DNA of 64,000 nucleotides from CAIZQW01 sp942493055. GTDB lineage: Bacteria > Verrucomicrobiota > Kiritimatiellia > RFP12 > UBA1067. Both the position numbers and the translations under genes were made by a program. The DNA is taken from positions 2,604,001-2,668,000 of the forward strand of contig OW818680.1 of assembly GCA_942493055.1 (NCBI GenBank), in the 5' to 3' direction. Shown here piece after piece: positions 25,683 to 35,413 of the stretch; position 1 is the stretch's first letter, and the number at the start of each line of letters is the position of its first letter. A model generated the notes under the pieces. It had not been told where the DNA came from, made no database searches, and was given only the letters and a program-made list of their open reading frames with translations.

Positions 25683-28600
25683 TTACGGTGCCGTGATGGT
25701 GATCTCGGTCATCATGCCGCCGAAGTCTTCTGTGTCGTTGCTCAGATGATTCAAGCGGGTGTCGTAGACGAAGTAGGTGCCGGGCGCGATACCGGTCGTG
25801 TCGAGAATGAGATCAGCCGCCTCGCCGCCGCCCAGCGTCACAGACGTGGTCTTCCGGTAGAGGTTCACGCCGCTGGTGCTGCGCAGCAGGCGGGCGTCCT
25901 TGCCGACGAGCTGCATCGGGATGCCCATGACCGTCAGCGTGTGGAAGTCCGAGATCGAGAGGTTGGAGAGCCGCAGCAGGATGCGCTGGCCGCTCTTCGC
26001 CGTAATCTTGGAGCTGATCTTCTGGGACATATTGTCAGCCGACGCGTTGTAGATGGGGTCAGGGTTCGCCGTGTCCGGATAACCGCGCCCGTTGAGCATC
26101 GGATAGCTCTCGTCGAGGAGCGCCATCGGCAGCGGCTGCACAAGGAGGTGCTGCTCGTGGAAGTTGCGGTCGAAGCCACCCATCTGGAGCGGGACCTCCA
26201 CATCGTAGCGCGTCGAGCCGTCGCCGTCGTTGTAGACGTATTTGTGCCCGGCCTGGTGCAGGTGGGTGCCGAGCATCGTTCCCGGAGCCAGGTTGTTCTG
26301 CTTGGGCATCACATAGAGGTTGCCCAGCATGCCCATCTCCATGTGCTCGGTCGCCTCCACGTGGCAGTGGTACATGAACGTTCCCGGCTCGACAATCTCG
26401 TAGTAGTAGCGGAGCCTGGATCCCATGTTCACCGCGATGGAGCCCATCGGCTCGCCGTCAAAGATCGGCGCAGCCTGCGGGAAGCCATGGAAGTGGACCG
26501 TGTGGGGGTCGAACAGGTCAGGCCGCATCATCATGCCCACGTTGCTGAGGTCGAGGTAGAAGCGCTGCCCTTCCTTCAGCACGATCGTGGGAGCCGAGGC
26601 CTCGGCCTTCAGCATGCCTGCCATCACCACCATCGGGTTCGCGTTGAAGCCATGGTCCATGCCCGCGTGTGCCAGTGACACCAGCGTCTGGTCGGAGAAG
26701 CCGAAGCTGTACAGCTCCGTGCCGTCAGCCATCTTCACGAAACCGTCGCCGGCCGACAGGTGGACGTAGCTCACGTCGTTGCTGACGTTGCCGTCGCCGT
26801 CGGTGTCGATGCCGTCGAGGTCCTGAGGATAGCCCGTCACCTTGAAGAGGGTGCCGGCCATGTAGCTGCCCACGGCGTTGCCGAGCGTGAGTCCAGCCGC
26901 GTTGCCGGTGGAGAAGTGGACGCCGGCCCAGACGCGCTCGGTGCCCGCCTCGGTCGCAGCCTCGCTGAAGCGGGCGAAGTAGCGCCGCATCATCGGGTTC
27001 ATGTACGACGTGGCGCTGAAGACAACGTCGTCGGTGCCGAAGAAGCCTGCCAACGCGGTGGCCGCAGCCGAGCTGAAGGCGCTGTGCGCGGCGCCGTACT
27101 CCGGGAAGGCCGGCGTGGTGACCAGCGGCGTCCAGGCCGGGTCGGCCACGGTGTCGTCGTTGCCGTCAGTGGCCGCCGCGCGGATGGCCGTGACCGGCCT
27201 CCAGCGGTTGTAGAAGTACTTGGAGTCCCAGACCGCGATGCCTGCGTCAGCCATGCTGACATTGAGCATCGCGAAGAGGCGCGCGTTCTGCAAGAGCGAG
27301 TTTGTCTTCTCCGCAGCGGTGTCGCGAGCAATCTGGTTCCAGCGTCCGACGGTGGTGACCGTGCCGGGCATGTCGGTCCAGAAGTTGACCGCCTGTGTCT
27401 GCGCAAGCGTGCGGGTTTCGCTGGTGAGCGAGCCGAGGGACTTGACCTCGTTGAACGCGGCCGTGTACTCGGGGCTGTCCAATGCAGGCGGAGCCGGCGG
27501 ACGGAACTGCATGCTGTGCATCAGGCCGAAGGTCGGCGCCATGCCCCAGTGCGGCATCATGGGCTGCATGTAGCCGGGAGGCGTGGGCTGCCAGTCGCCC
27601 GGATTCGTGCCCGCCACATAGTTGGTCATCATCATCTGCATCATGTCGCCTGCGCGCCACATCAGCATATTCTGTCCGATGCCCATGCCCAGGGCCATGC
27701 CGTTGGTCTTGGCCAGTCCGTCAGCCACGCTCGCGAGCGCGTTGTCCAGGGCCTGGTCAAGGTATGCCACCTGCCCGGTGTAGATGCCGGAGAGCACGGT
27801 GTGCGCAGCGGCTGCAGCGCCCGCCTCTGCGGAGCAGACGAAGCCGGGCCGGACCAGTTCGCGGTAGGGATTGTAGGTGCCGCTGATCGAGTTGACCGCG
27901 TCGAACATTGCGCCGTGCATCATGGCGAGTGTGCGTGAAGCCACAGGCGCCATCTGGAGATTGGTCTTGACCATCTCAAGGGCGACCAGATTCCATACGG
28001 TCACCATGTCCTGCGCCACCAGCGTGCCGTTGGTCATCGCCGCGCTGATCGCCAGCGGGACAACCGCCGGGCGCACGACTTGGTAAACCTGCACGAGCTG
28101 GTTGTTGGCTTCAGAGCTCTCGGACACCGCGCCGAGCGAGTCGGCGAAGGCGCGGAAGGTCGGCTCGAACACCTGATCGCTCGCTTCCGGGATGGCAGGC
28201 GCGCTCAGGGCGTTGAAGACCACGGTGGTCGTCGCGTTGATGGGCATTGCGCCGAGGGTGACGAAGGCCGTGCCGGGCGTACCGACAGGGACATCCGCGC
28301 CGGGCTGGTCGGTCCAGACGGTGAGCCGTCCGGCAATGCCGGAGGTTTCGCCGCGGTTGGCCACCTTGACGTGGGCTGCGAAGATGCCGCCGTTGGTGAC
28401 CACGCCGGGGATCAGGCTGATGCCTTCGATGACGAAGTCGGGTGCGGGCGGGTTGACCATCAGGCTGACCGTGGTCAGCGTGCTGTCGGACTGCCCGTCG
28501 TTCGCAAAATAGTAGAAGAAGTCAGGGCCGGTATACCCGAGGTCCGGCGTGTAGTCGAACGAGCCGTCCGGGTTGAGGGTCAGCAGGCCGTGATCCGGTC

Positions 28601-31600
28601 CGGCAAAATAGACCGTACTGAGCGGATCATGATCCGCGTCCGTATCATTGGCCAGCACGCCAGCGGCTGGCACGCTCAGTGTGGTGTCGCCAGTCATGGT
28701 GTAGGCGTCGTTGACTGCGACAGGCACGTCGTTGACTGCCCGCACCACGAGGGTCACCTGCGCGATGCGGCTGCGATTGCCGCCGGATACCATCCGGTAG
28801 GTGAAGGTGTCGATCCCGGTGAAGTCCGGGTTCGGTGTGTAGCTGATGTGGCCGTTGCTGAAGAGCGGGGCTGCGGTGCCATGTTGGGGAGCCATGACCA
28901 GCTCGGCGGTAACCAGCATGCCGGTCGGGGAGTCGTTGGCCAGCACGCCGCCGCCCAGAACAAAGAGCGTCGCGTCTTCCGTGACGAAATAAATGTCGTT
29001 GGTCGCGAAGAGCGTTGTGACCGAGTATTCGTCCGCACCGATGTCCGGGGTGGTATTGTACGGCCGGTACTCGCTGTCGAAGTCGCCGCGCAAGGACGGG
29101 AAGTAGCTGTAGAGGCTGGCATCTGCCACGTTCAAGGCTGGCGAGGTGTTGACGAGGTGGTAGTTTCCTAGAGGGCCGATGGGCGCAAAGCGCACATTGA
29201 TGTTGTTGCCGGCCTCGTCGATGACGGCGGCCGCCACGAGCGTATTGGTATAGCTCAGCACGAACTGCGGATTTCCCGCGATGTTTGAGGAGTCGTAACC
29301 CGCCGTGCTGGTGAGGAGGCAGTAACGCGCGTCCAGCACGGGCTGGCCCGCAGGAGAGCTCAGGTCACGGTAGAAGGTGCCGGGTGCTGCGACGAGCGAC
29401 TGGAGCGCCCGGTCGTAGTAGTACGAACGGTTCTGCCAGATGATCGAGTCATAGAGCACCGGGCTGGAGTACGCCTGCCCGGAGACATCGGCGAGCGGAC
29501 CGCTGTGGAGGAACGAGGCGATGCCCGCGCCTTGCGGCGTCGAGGCTGTGGCCGCTGGTGCGAAGGTCGACTGCGAGGTCGCCGTGCTGTCGTTATTGGC
29601 CACGGTGTTATGGATGATGTTCACCTGCGCAGCGTCGGAGAGCGAGATGCCGCCGCCTGCATAGCCCGCCACGTTGTTGACGATGATATTGTTGAACAGG
29701 TTGATCGTGTACCAGTTGGTCGGGTTGGCGCTCGCGGCGACATCCGCGCCGTTGATGCCGCTGAGGCAGATACCACCGCCGCTGCCGGAGCCGGAGAGGT
29801 TGCCCTGGATCAGGTTGCCCTGGACCGTGACAGAACCGGAACCGGAACTCAGCGCCGCACCGCCGCCCGCCGCGACTGCTGCACCGCCGATGAAGATACC
29901 GCCGCCGTCACCGCCAACGGCCAACGCATAGAAGGTCTCGTTGTTGCGGATGGTGTTGTTGGCGATCAGACCGCCGTGGCTGAGGCCCTCGTGGCCGATG
30001 CCGCCGCCTGCGCCGCGGCAGAAGTTGCCGGCGATCAGGTTGTCGAGGATGCGGTAGCCGGTGGCGCCCGTGTAGACCGCCACACCGCCCGCGCCGTTCA
30101 CGCCGCCGTTCTTCAGGATCATGTTGCCCTGGATCACGACGTTCGAGTTGTTGAAGGTCACATCCGCATTGACCCACTGGCCAAGGGCGATGCCGCCGCA
30201 GTAGGTGCCCTGGTTGCCGTCGATGCGGTTGTTGCTGAGACGCAGGTTGTGGGCGGAGTCATACACCTGGATGCCGCCGCCGGAGACGGAGCCGCGGATG
30301 GCGAAGCCGTCAATCCGGGCGTTGAATTCGGTGAAGTCCGTGCTGTTGGTACCGAACACGGTGAATCCCGCGTTCTCGCTGGCATCAAAGGGGTCGCTCG
30401 GATAGACGCTGAGCACTTTGGCATGCCACACAGAGAGGCGCGAGGAGGGCGTGGGGTTCGCAATAATCATGGAGGCCTCGCCTGCGCCCTGTATACGCAC
30501 CGGCTTATAAACGATGGGGTTCTCTTCATAGATGCCCGGCGCGACCAGGATCAGGTCGCCGGGGGCTGCGATGTCGATCGCCTCCTGGATCGGATCAGGC
30601 AGCGGATCCTCCAGGGTCGGCACACGCGGAACGACCTGGTGCACAACACCGTTGCCGCCGTAGGTCAGCGTAATGCCCATGGGCGTGGTCAGCCCGTTGT
30701 CACCGCGCGTGACCATCAGGCGTCCCTCGGCACCAGTCTGGAAGGTGGCCGGCAAGGTAAAGTAAATCGAACTGCTGTTCCATAACAGAATTTTAAGGGG
30801 TACCCCCTCCAGCGTGACAGTGCCGACAATAGTACCAAAGCCGTAATCGCGCGAAATCATACCAGAGCTGCCAAAGGGCTGCGCTGGGTCGGGTACAGAG
30901 GTCGGCCCTTTTGAGGTCACAACAATCACATCGGTCGTGGCTGTGACGTATGGACCGGACAGCCCTGCTGTCGCATTGACAACAGACCAGATGACCGGCG
31001 TGTGATTGGGCGGCTCCACGTCCAACTGTTTGTTCGGGTAGCCGACGAAGCCGGCGATCGGCACGATGGGCGTGTCCGCGTAAAGATAGGAGCCGGGGTT
31101 GTAGTGCAGCGTCCAGGGCGTGGTGCTGAAGGCCGGGTTGTAGAAGGGATCCGGGATGCGGCGACGTCCCGTGGGGTCTGTCGGGTCGGCCATGGTCGGA
31201 TCGTTCAGGATGATGGTCAGCATGTTGGGCGCGACACCGCTCGGAGACGGCACGTTGACCGTATAGGTGGAGGGCACGAGCGCATTGTAGGTGCCGAACT
31301 CGTCGGAATACACATGCGCAACCTCATGCCCGGCCCAGTCTCGGATCGAGATGGGCAGAAATCCCGGAGACCCTTTTTCGCCGTAGATCGGACTGAAGGC
31401 GTTGAACTCCGCCGTGAGGTCGTTGAGCACGAAGCCCACGACGCGCGTGGCCTTGGGCACCTCGGTGTAGACATGGAAGTCAGCGGCGGTGTTGCGCTCG
31501 GTGCTCACGGTGACCGACTTCATGTCGGCCAGGGGGCGCACCTGGTTCGCGAACGGCGCATCGACCATCTGGCTTGGGAAGAGGCTCAGATAGGGCGAGA

Positions 31601-34145
31601 CGGTGAACAGGTTGGTACGCGTGCCGGGGACGATCGTCTGCACATAGGCGAGGTCGCCGATATGGTTGGCTGCATTGCCGACCAGAGGCGGCGGTAGCAG
31701 CAGTTTGCTGGGCTGGTAGGTGTCACCGAAGACCACGTTCTGGCTCTCCTCGGTCTGGATCAGGTAACCCGGAGGCGGGAAGGCCTGGATGATGTACTTG
31801 CCTTCGGGCAAGCCTTCCACCTCGTTGGTGGTATTGTTGGCCATGCCGCCAGGATAGTAGGAGGTCACAGCATAGCCGCCGTCGAACACGCCGGGCTGGA
31901 TCTGGTTCCAGGTGCTGTAGTTGTCGCTGCCGATGATGGCCTTGCCGAGCACCTTGGGCGGGTTGATCTGAACACTGCCCTGCGGCGGAGCGTCATCCCA
32001 ACTGTCGGTCCAGACGATCTGGATGGCATCGCCGGGATCAAAGGTGTTGTCGTTGTTATGGTCCACGTCCTCGGGGCCTTTGGGGCCGCTGCCGTCAGAC
32101 CATCCGATCGGGTGGTTGTCGACATCTGCCGGGGTCGGACCGCCGCTGTTGTCCAGATCATCGATGATCTCGTTTGCATCGGTGTCCGTGTAAAGGGCCA
32201 CCTGGACGCGCGGGATGCCCGGCTCCCAGCCGTCGATGGTGCCCATCACAGGGTCCTCTTCGGCGCGGGTCGTCTGGTAGGCGATGACGCCGGAGACGCC
32301 GCCATTCTCGGTTTCAGGATAGTCGATCTTGCCCCAGTCGATCCGGTTGTTCTGGTTCAGGAAGAGCATCATGGCTTCAAGCAACACCGGTCCGGTCTCG
32401 GTGCGCGAAAGGTTGTTGAGCGTATTGGTGTTGATGATCGGAATGGGGCCCAGAGCGTTGGTCAGCACCACACCCGTCACCGGGTCAGTCTCATACTGCG
32501 GCTGCGGGTTGCGCACGCCCTGAGACGGCATGGTCCAGCCGTTGTCGGGCGGGATGAAGCCGCCTTCGTCCGTGACGGAGGTCATGCCAGTCGCTTTGTA
32601 CCGTCCAAAGTCGACCTCGGTGATCAGCCACTTGAAGAAGGGGAAGACCTCGGTCAACTGGTAGTCGCCAGCGGGGTCGGTCAACGTGGACTGATAGATG
32701 GTACCGTCTCTGAACCGCAGGTTGATGACCTGGGACGGGATTCCCTCTTCGCCCGGATCACGGAAGCCGTTCTCGTTGCTGTCATAGAACACGCTGCCTT
32801 CGAGGGTGCCGAACCAGCGGTAGGAGAGCACGTTGCCGAGATGGTTGAAGCCGCTCGGCGTGTTGGTCACGATGATCGTGTTGAACCCGAAAAGGGCGTC
32901 AAGAGGCTTGTCCCAGGTCACGAGCTGGTAAACGCCCGGCGGCACGTTGGTGATCGTGAAGGAGCCATCTGCGTTGCAGGGGGCTGCGTAGAGTCCGGCG
33001 CCGATCGCGTTGAGCGGGCCGACCGCGTTCAGGCCGACCCACGCCTCGTCCACGGCAGGGCCGGGGGCGAACATCTGGTTGGCCGGCGGACGTCCGAAAT
33101 GGTTGAAAATGTTTGTTCCAGTGAGTGTCACGTTGCCGACTTGCGCAGGTGGCGGGTTCGTGCCCCAGACCGTCTGGTTCGGATCGACAAAGCCGAAAAA
33201 GGCGTGATAGAAGCCAGGCCCGAAGCCTTCCATGAAGAGCGATGACTCGTTGGCCGTGACCCAGGCGTCGACCGTCAGGGTGCCTTCGATGGTGGCGGTC
33301 TGGTTCCAGCCGCTGGTGCCGGAGGCGCCGCCATGGGTGCCGCCGTGGCCGCCGCCCCAGACAGTGCCGCTGGGCGGAATGGCCCGCACGCCGTATTTTC
33401 CCATGGCCAGATACTTGATGGTGGCCTTGCCCGCTGCGTCGGTGAGGATGAAGCCCGTGCCCATCTGATCGACCACGTAGCCGCCCTCCTCGTCGAGCAG
33501 GTACTCGCCGTTTGCGTCCTTGGCGTAGGTCGTGCCCAGCGGATTGCCGAACACGTCGGTCATGATCGGGCCGCCCGCATAATCGGCCAGGGTGATCTGG
33601 AAGTCAGCCAGTCCCACCTCCGTAGCATCGGGCACGTTGTTGATCGAGTTGTTGTCGTTGAAGACGAAGACCGAGATCTGAGCCGTCGGCAGCGGGTGCT
33701 TGTTCAGGATCACCGCGACGCTGGTCTGGCCTGCCGCGACGGTCTGACCGCCCGAGGCATAGCCATCGGCCATCACAGAGAGGATGTAGCGCTGGTTGAT
33801 GTCAGGCACGGTGATGGAGACCGGGCTGTTCGTGCTGCTGCCGGTCGCCATCACGGGCGCGTGGCTCTTGTGGATCACCAGGGAGATGGAGTCGTTGGTG
33901 GCGACACCCGGAACCGTGAGGTGCGTCGTGTCCTCCTCAAGCATCCAACGGAAGCCGGTGGTCACTGCGTTGCCGTTGCCATCCACAACATTCAGGGTGA
34001 ATGCGCGGGCGATGCCGCACATACCTATAACGGCGGCGATTGCCACCGTCACGATCTTGCGCCAGTAACTCTTCTGGCAAGAGCGTCTGCAATGCCCGAC
34101 TGCCTCACGGACTGTTTGCCTCTCTGTACCGACTATCTTTTTCAT
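25683..34145 (-). CDS. 2820-residue secreted fusion: SdrD-like repeats, beta-helix, cadherin-like, vanadium-haloperoxidase/PAP2 and multicopper-oxidase domains
   Basis: Start at ATG 34145 behind GGAGGCACAC; the upstream TTG at 34157 is less likely. A long signal segment is followed (~170-1050) by SdrD/Cna-B-like modules (FVFNDNNSINNVPDATEVG, GSVFYDSNENGFRDPGEEG). Residues ~1185-1700 form a right-handed beta-helix opening with EAIDIAAPGDLILVAPGIYE. Two cadherin-like domains with VLANDTDADHDP follow (~1715-1895), then a CARDB-like domain (~1900-2018). Residues ~2040-2440 match vanadium haloperoxidase/PAP2: KYFYNRWRP (KxxxxxxRP), FPEYGAAHSAFSSA (in place of PSGH) and RVWAGVHFSTGN (R-x5-H). From ~2465 two cupredoxin domains carry HTVHFHG and YHCHVEATEHMEMGM, a complete type 1 motif. 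It heads the operon and has the shared promoter box. Extracellular oxidation is inferred; the substrate is unknown. Confidence 0.88.
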   Translation of the reverse strand: MKKIVGTERQTVREAVGHCRRSCQKSYWRKIVTVAIAAVIGMCGIARAFTLNVVDGNGNAVTTGFRWMLEEDTTHLTVPGVATNDSISLVIHKSHAPVMATGSSTNSPVSITVPDINQRYILSVMADGYASGGQTVAAGQTSVAVILNKHPLPTAQISVFVFNDNNSINNVPDATEVGLADFQITLADYAGGPIMTDVFGNPLGTTYAKDANGEYLLDEEGGYVVDQMGTGFILTDAAGKATIKYLAMGKYGVRAIPPSGTVWGGGHGGTHGGASGTSGWNQTATIEGTLTVDAWVTANESSLFMEGFGPGFYHAFFGFVDPNQTVWGTNPPPAQVGNVTLTGTNIFNHFGRPPANQMFAPGPAVDEAWVGLNAVGPLNAIGAGLYAAPCNADGSFTITNVPPGVYQLVTWDKPLDALFGFNTIIVTNTPSGFNHLGNVLSYRWFGTLEGSVFYDSNENGFRDPGEEGIPSQVINLRFRDGTIYQSTLTDPAGDYQLTEVFPFFKWLITEVDFGRYKATGMTSVTDEGGFIPPDNGWTMPSQGVRNPQPQYETDPVTGVVLTNALGPIPIINTNTLNNLSRTETGPVLLEAMMLFLNQNNRIDWGKIDYPETENGGVSGVIAYQTTRAEEDPVMGTIDGWEPGIPRVQVALYTDTDANEIIDDLDNSGGPTPADVDNHPIGWSDGSGPKGPEDVDHNNDNTFDPGDAIQIVWTDSWDDAPPQGSVQINPPKVLGKAIIGSDNYSTWNQIQPGVFDGGYAVTSYYPGGMANNTTNEVEGLPEGKYIIQAFPPPGYLIQTEESQNVVFGDTYQPSKLLLPPPLVGNAANHIGDLAYVQTIVPGTRTNLFTVSPYLSLFPSQMVDAPFANQVRPLADMKSVTVSTERNTAADFHVYTEVPKATRVVGFVLNDLTAEFNAFSPIYGEKGSPGFLPISIRDWAGHEVAHVYSDEFGTYNALVPSTYTVNVPSPSGVAPNMLTIILNDPTMADPTDPTGRRRIPDPFYNPAFSTTPWTLHYNPGSYLYADTPIVPIAGFVGYPNKQLDVEPPNHTPVIWSVVNATAGLSGPYVTATTDVIVVTSKGPTSVPDPAQPFGSSGMISRDYGFGTIVGTVTLEGVPLKILLWNSSSIYFTLPATFQTGAEGRLMVTRGDNGLTTPMGITLTYGGNGVVHQVVPRVPTLEDPLPDPIQEAIDIAAPGDLILVAPGIYEENPIVYKPVRIQGAGEASMIIANPTPSSRLSVWHAKVLSVYPSDPFDASENAGFTVFGTNSTDFTEFNARIDGFAIRGSVSGGGIQVYDSAHNLRLSNNRIDGNQGTYCGGIALGQWVNADVTFNNSNVVIQGNMILKNGGVNGAGGVAVYTGATGYRILDNLIAGNFCRGAGGGIGHEGLSHGGLIANNTIRNNETFYALAVGGDGGGIFIGGAAVAAGGGAALSSGSGSVTVQGNLIQGNLSGSGSGGGICLSGINGADVAASANPTNWYTINLFNNIIVNNVAGYAGGGISLSDAAQVNIIHNTVANNDSTATSQSTFAPAATASTPQGAGIASFLHSGPLADVSGQAYSSPVLYDSIIWQNRSYYYDRALQSLVAAPGTFYRDLSSPAGQPVLDARYCLLTSTAGYDSSNIAGNPQFVLSYTNTLVAAAVIDEAGNNINVRFAPIGPLGNYHLVNTSPALNVADASLYSYFPSLRGDFDSEYRPYNTTPDIGADEYSVTTLFATNDIYFVTEDATLFVLGGGVLANDSPTGMLVTAELVMAPQHGTAAPLFSNGHISYTPNPDFTGIDTFTYRMVSGGNRSRIAQVTLVVRAVNDVPVAVNDAYTMTGDTTLSVPAAGVLANDTDADHDPLSTVYFAGPDHGLLTLNPDGSFDYTPDLGYTGPDFFYYFANDGQSDSTLTTVSLMVNPPAPDFVIEGISLIPGVVTNGGIFAAHVKVANRGETSGIAGRLTVWTDQPGADVPVGTPGTAFVTLGAMPINATTTVVFNALSAPAIPEASDQVFEPTFRAFADSLGAVSESSEANNQLVQVYQVVRPAVVPLAISAAMTNGTLVAQDMVTVWNLVALEMVKTNLQMAPVASRTLAMMHGAMFDAVNSISGTYNPYRELVRPGFVCSAEAGAAAAAHTVLSGIYTGQVAYLDQALDNALASVADGLAKTNGMALGMGIGQNMLMWRAGDMMQMMMTNYVAGTNPGDWQPTPPGYMQPMMPHWGMAPTFGLMHSMQFRPPAPPALDSPEYTAAFNEVKSLGSLTSETRTLAQTQAVNFWTDMPGTVTTVGRWNQIARDTAAEKTNSLLQNARLFAMLNVSMADAGIAVWDSKYFYNRWRPVTAIRAAATDGNDDTVADPAWTPLVTTPAFPEYGAAHSAFSSAAATALAGFFGTDDVVFSATSYMNPMMRRYFARFSEAATEAGTERVWAGVHFSTGNAAGLTLGNAVGSYMAGTLFKVTGYPQDLDGIDTDGDGNVSNDVSYVHLSAGDGFVKMADGTELYSFGFSDQTLVSLAHAGMDHGFNANPMVVMAGMLKAEASAPTIVLKEGQRFYLDLSNVGMMMRPDLFDPHTVHFHGFPQAAPIFDGEPMGSIAVNMGSRLRYYYEIVEPGTFMYHCHVEATEHMEMGMLGNLYVMPKQNNLAPGTMLGTHLHQAGHKYVYNDGDGSTRYDVEVPLQMGGFDRNFHEQHLLVQPLPMALLDESYPMLNGRGYPDTANPDPIYNASADNMSQKISSKITAKSGQRILLRLSNLSISDFHTLTVMGIPMQLVGKDARLLRSTSGVNLYRKTTSVTLGGGEAADLILDTTGIAPGTYFVYDTRLNHLSNDTEDFGGMMTEITITAP

Positions 34146-34210
34146 GTGTGCCTCCAACGTTGTTGACTCGATGTTCTGATTGAGATTCTATTTCTCGTTT
34201 CAGTATGGAC

Positions 34211-34255
34211 ATGTTACTCTTTTCACTCCTGCGGGAGTATGGGGGAAAAGCCCCA
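34211..34255 (-). promoter_or_regulatory. Regulon promoter 2 (haloperoxidase/oxidase operon)
   Basis: In gene sense: box TGGGGCTTTTCCCCCATA (34255-34238), 21 bp, then TAACAT (34216-34211), about 65 bp before the ATG at 34145. Here the outer half is TGGGG rather than GTAGG, which makes the box nearly perfectly symmetrical (TGGGG...CCCCA). Confidence 0.65.
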
Positions 34256-34275
34256 TTCCGCGATGCCGCGATGCC

Positions 34276-34713
34276 TCAGACATGGACCACGCTGTTGAGC
34301 GTGCCGTGTTCATTGGGAACAAAGTTCGGGCACTGGGTGTCGAGATGCCACACGCCATTCACGACGAACTTGTATTCGTGCTTGCCTTCCGGCAGATTAA
34401 TCGTCGCCCGGAAGACGTTGTCCTCGGGATGATGCACGAGCGGATGCGTGGTCGGATCCCAATTGTTGAACGTGCCGGCGACATAGACCTTGCTGTCTTC
34501 CTTGGCTGCGATCTCGAACTGGATCGTCTTTCCCTTTTGCTGCGTCATCAGACGCATCAGCCTGTCGATCTCCCGAGGTTCCGCATCTGTCTTCTCGGCT
34601 TGAACGCGCTTGGCTTTGGGTTTCTCAGCTTGAACGCGCGTGGCTTCAGGTTTTGAGGCTTCTACGCGCTTGGCTTTGGGTTTTGACGTGCTGCCGGCTT
34701 GATCTTTCTTCAT
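34276..34713 (-). CDS. AMPK-type glycogen-binding (CBM48/E-set) protein with Lys/Glu-rich N-terminus
   Basis: The ATG at 34713 follows AAGGAGCACT, giving 145 residues. The N-terminal 55 residues are low-complexity and repetitive (KPKAKRVEASKPEATRVQAE). Residues ~70-145 are an AMPK1_CBM/E-set domain with the sugar-binding signature VYVAGTFNNWDPTTHPL and EGKHEYKFVVNGVWHLD. It ends in GTLNSVVHV. No signal peptide or catalytic domain is present, so it is a free-standing glycan-binding or scaffold protein in the cytoplasm. A paralogue with the same layout lies at 35734-36186. It has the shared promoter box 48 bp upstream. Why a glycogen-type module belongs to a redox regulon is unclear. Confidence 0.8.
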   Translation of the reverse strand: MKKDQAGSTSKPKAKRVEASKPEATRVQAEKPKAKRVQAEKTDAEPREIDRLMRLMTQQKGKTIQFEIAAKEDSKVYVAGTFNNWDPTTHPLVHHPEDNVFRATINLPEGKHEYKFVVNGVWHLDTQCPNFVPNEHGTLNSVVHV

Positions 34714-34760
34714 AGTGCTCCTTTTTTTTGCGTGAATTCTTTTGCGTGCAACAGGGGCAT

Positions 34761-34805
34761 ATATTAGAGGGTCTTGTTTTATTTCGCTATGGGGCGTTGT
34801 CCTAC
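34761..34805 (-). promoter_or_regulatory. Regulon promoter 3 (AMPK-CBM protein)
   Basis: In gene sense: box GTAGGACAACGCCCCATA (34805-34788), 21 bp, then TAATAT (34766-34761), 47 bp before the ATG at 34713. The inner six bases (ACAACG) differ from the AT-rich core of most other boxes, so only the flanks GTAGG and CCCCATA are conserved. A GC-rich hairpin repeat abuts its upstream side. Confidence 0.6.
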
Positions 34806-35216
34806 GGAGCGGAACGGCTTCCCGTTCCGGCAGCGCCAAATTCACTGCGCGTTTCATCACGTACGTCATTGCGTACGTCGGCACCGCAGGGAGCGGAACG
34901 GCTTCCCGTTCCGGCCGCGGCTCATCCGGCGGCATGCCCAATGCCACTAACTTTTCACGGTGCTTCCACAATTTTTTTCGAAGATTCTAACGCGAAAATC
35001 CCTGGTGTACGAACAGTCCTGTCCGCTTCGGGCATTGCGTCAATGGGGGAAAGACTCCGCGCTCCTTTCCTTGCTGAAGGGAGCGTGGCCGTCCCGGCCG
35101 CCTCTGCCTGCGGGCAAGATGCCCAATGCCACTAACTTTTCAGGGCGCATTACGTTTTTAACATATTCTATTGCAAAAACTTGTGGCATTTATAATGCAG
35201 ACAAACAAGAATTTGT

Positions 35217-35413
35217 TTTTCGCTAAGATCGCTATGAGAGGTGCTTGCACGGAAAGCCCCCGCAAGTGGCGGAATACCGCCGGGGCTTATCTCGTGCAAG
35301 CACCTGAGCCTTCGCAAACAGATGCTGGGTGAAGGACGAGCTGTGCCCTCCGTGTATTCACGGACTTGCGAGGGCACGCCGTCCTTCACCCAACTAGCGA
35401 TCTTAGCGTAAAA
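35217..35413. mobile_element. MITE-like element with two palindromes (family P, best copy)
   Basis: Terminal inverted repeats TTTTCGCTAAGATCGCTA and TAGCGATCTTAGCGTAAAA. Palindrome 1: 35240-35304 (GGTGCTTGCACG/CGTGCAAGCACC). Palindrome 2: 35326-35391 (TGGGTGAAGGACG/CGTCCTTCACCCA, inner GTGCCCTC/GAGGGCAC). The flank 35131-35216 (containing GTGGCATTTATAATGCAGAC) is shared with the 12751 copy, so the mobile unit may be larger. No coding capacity. Confidence 0.75.

Noticed and set aside
28080..34166. Several 230-430-codon plus-strand frames opposite the giant gene
   Set aside because: All are shadows of the minus-strand fusion gene, which has recognisable domains throughout.
34714..34971. Upstream extension of the AMPK-CBM gene to 34971
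   Set aside because: The extension is coded by promoter and repeat DNA; the ATG at 34713 has a good ribosome site and a -10 and box upstream.
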